Shown here piece by piece: positions 14,921 to 15,000 of a stretch of 15,000 nt of DNA. The position numbers and the translations under genes were made by a program. Every line of letters starts with the position of its first letter. Position 1 is the stretch's first letter. This stretch comes from Symbiodinium natans (taxonomy: Eukaryota; Sar; Dinophyceae; Suessiales; Symbiodiniaceae), in assembly GCA_905221605.1 (NCBI GenBank), contig CAJNDS010000302.1, positions 270,342 through 285,341 of the forward strand. The letters run 5' to 3'. The notes under the pieces are model-generated. The model was not told the origin of the DNA, ran no database searches, and saw only the letters and a program-made list of their open reading frames with translations.

Positions 14921-15000
14921 TTGTTCAACTGCAGCCCGTGTCTCAGCTGGTTTAGTTCGCCGACTCTCTGGATCTCTGTCTATGACGGTAGATGGGGGTT

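Overview
This window looks like gene-free eukaryotic nuclear DNA. The main pointer is about 28 separate interstitial tracts of the telomere-type heptamer TTTAGGG / CCCTAAA, in both orientations, spread from base 1335 to base 14920. TTTAGGG is the telomere unit of most land plants and of several algal and alveolate lineages; the sequence does not let me name the organism. I found no convincing protein gene, tRNA, rRNA or snRNA. The longest open frames either run through tandem repeats (bases 1-960) or cross homopolymers and telomeric tracts, and none gives a recognisable domain.

Layout. Bases 1-966 are a satellite of nine monomers of about 91-116 bp that alternate between two types (A-B-A-B...), each with a G-run/C-run hairpin. 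A pyrimidine microsatellite (967-1129) and five degenerate 30-bp units (1121-1270) follow. From about 1320 to 9060 the DNA is a mosaic: unique-looking segments of 100-900 bp separated by telomeric tracts, with short hairpin-forming inverted repeats resembling MITEs (1555-1611, 2867-2967, 3332-3481, 6502-6610, 7306-7470, 8562-8692), AT microsatellites and G-runs of 13-15.

The most striking unit is 9493-11600. It is AT-rich, has no telomeric tract, and is bounded by 45-bp ends in inverted orientation that match at 43 of 45 positions ((TA)n-G-S-TA-C13-AGYGACCTACCC-T5). It contains two families of degenerate internal repeats and, near its right end, a hairpin of about 278 nt with CCAAAA-rich arms. 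This looks like one inserted non-coding element of about 2.1 kb with terminal inverted repeats and no protein of its own.

From 11660 to 15000 the telomere-studded mosaic resumes. It includes a longer stretch nearly free of such tracts (12408-14606), which holds another hairpin element (13390-13516) and CT/CTT microsatellites. No genes work together here; the layout points to subtelomeric or otherwise heterochromatic DNA shaped by telomeric-repeat insertion, replication slippage and small non-autonomous elements.
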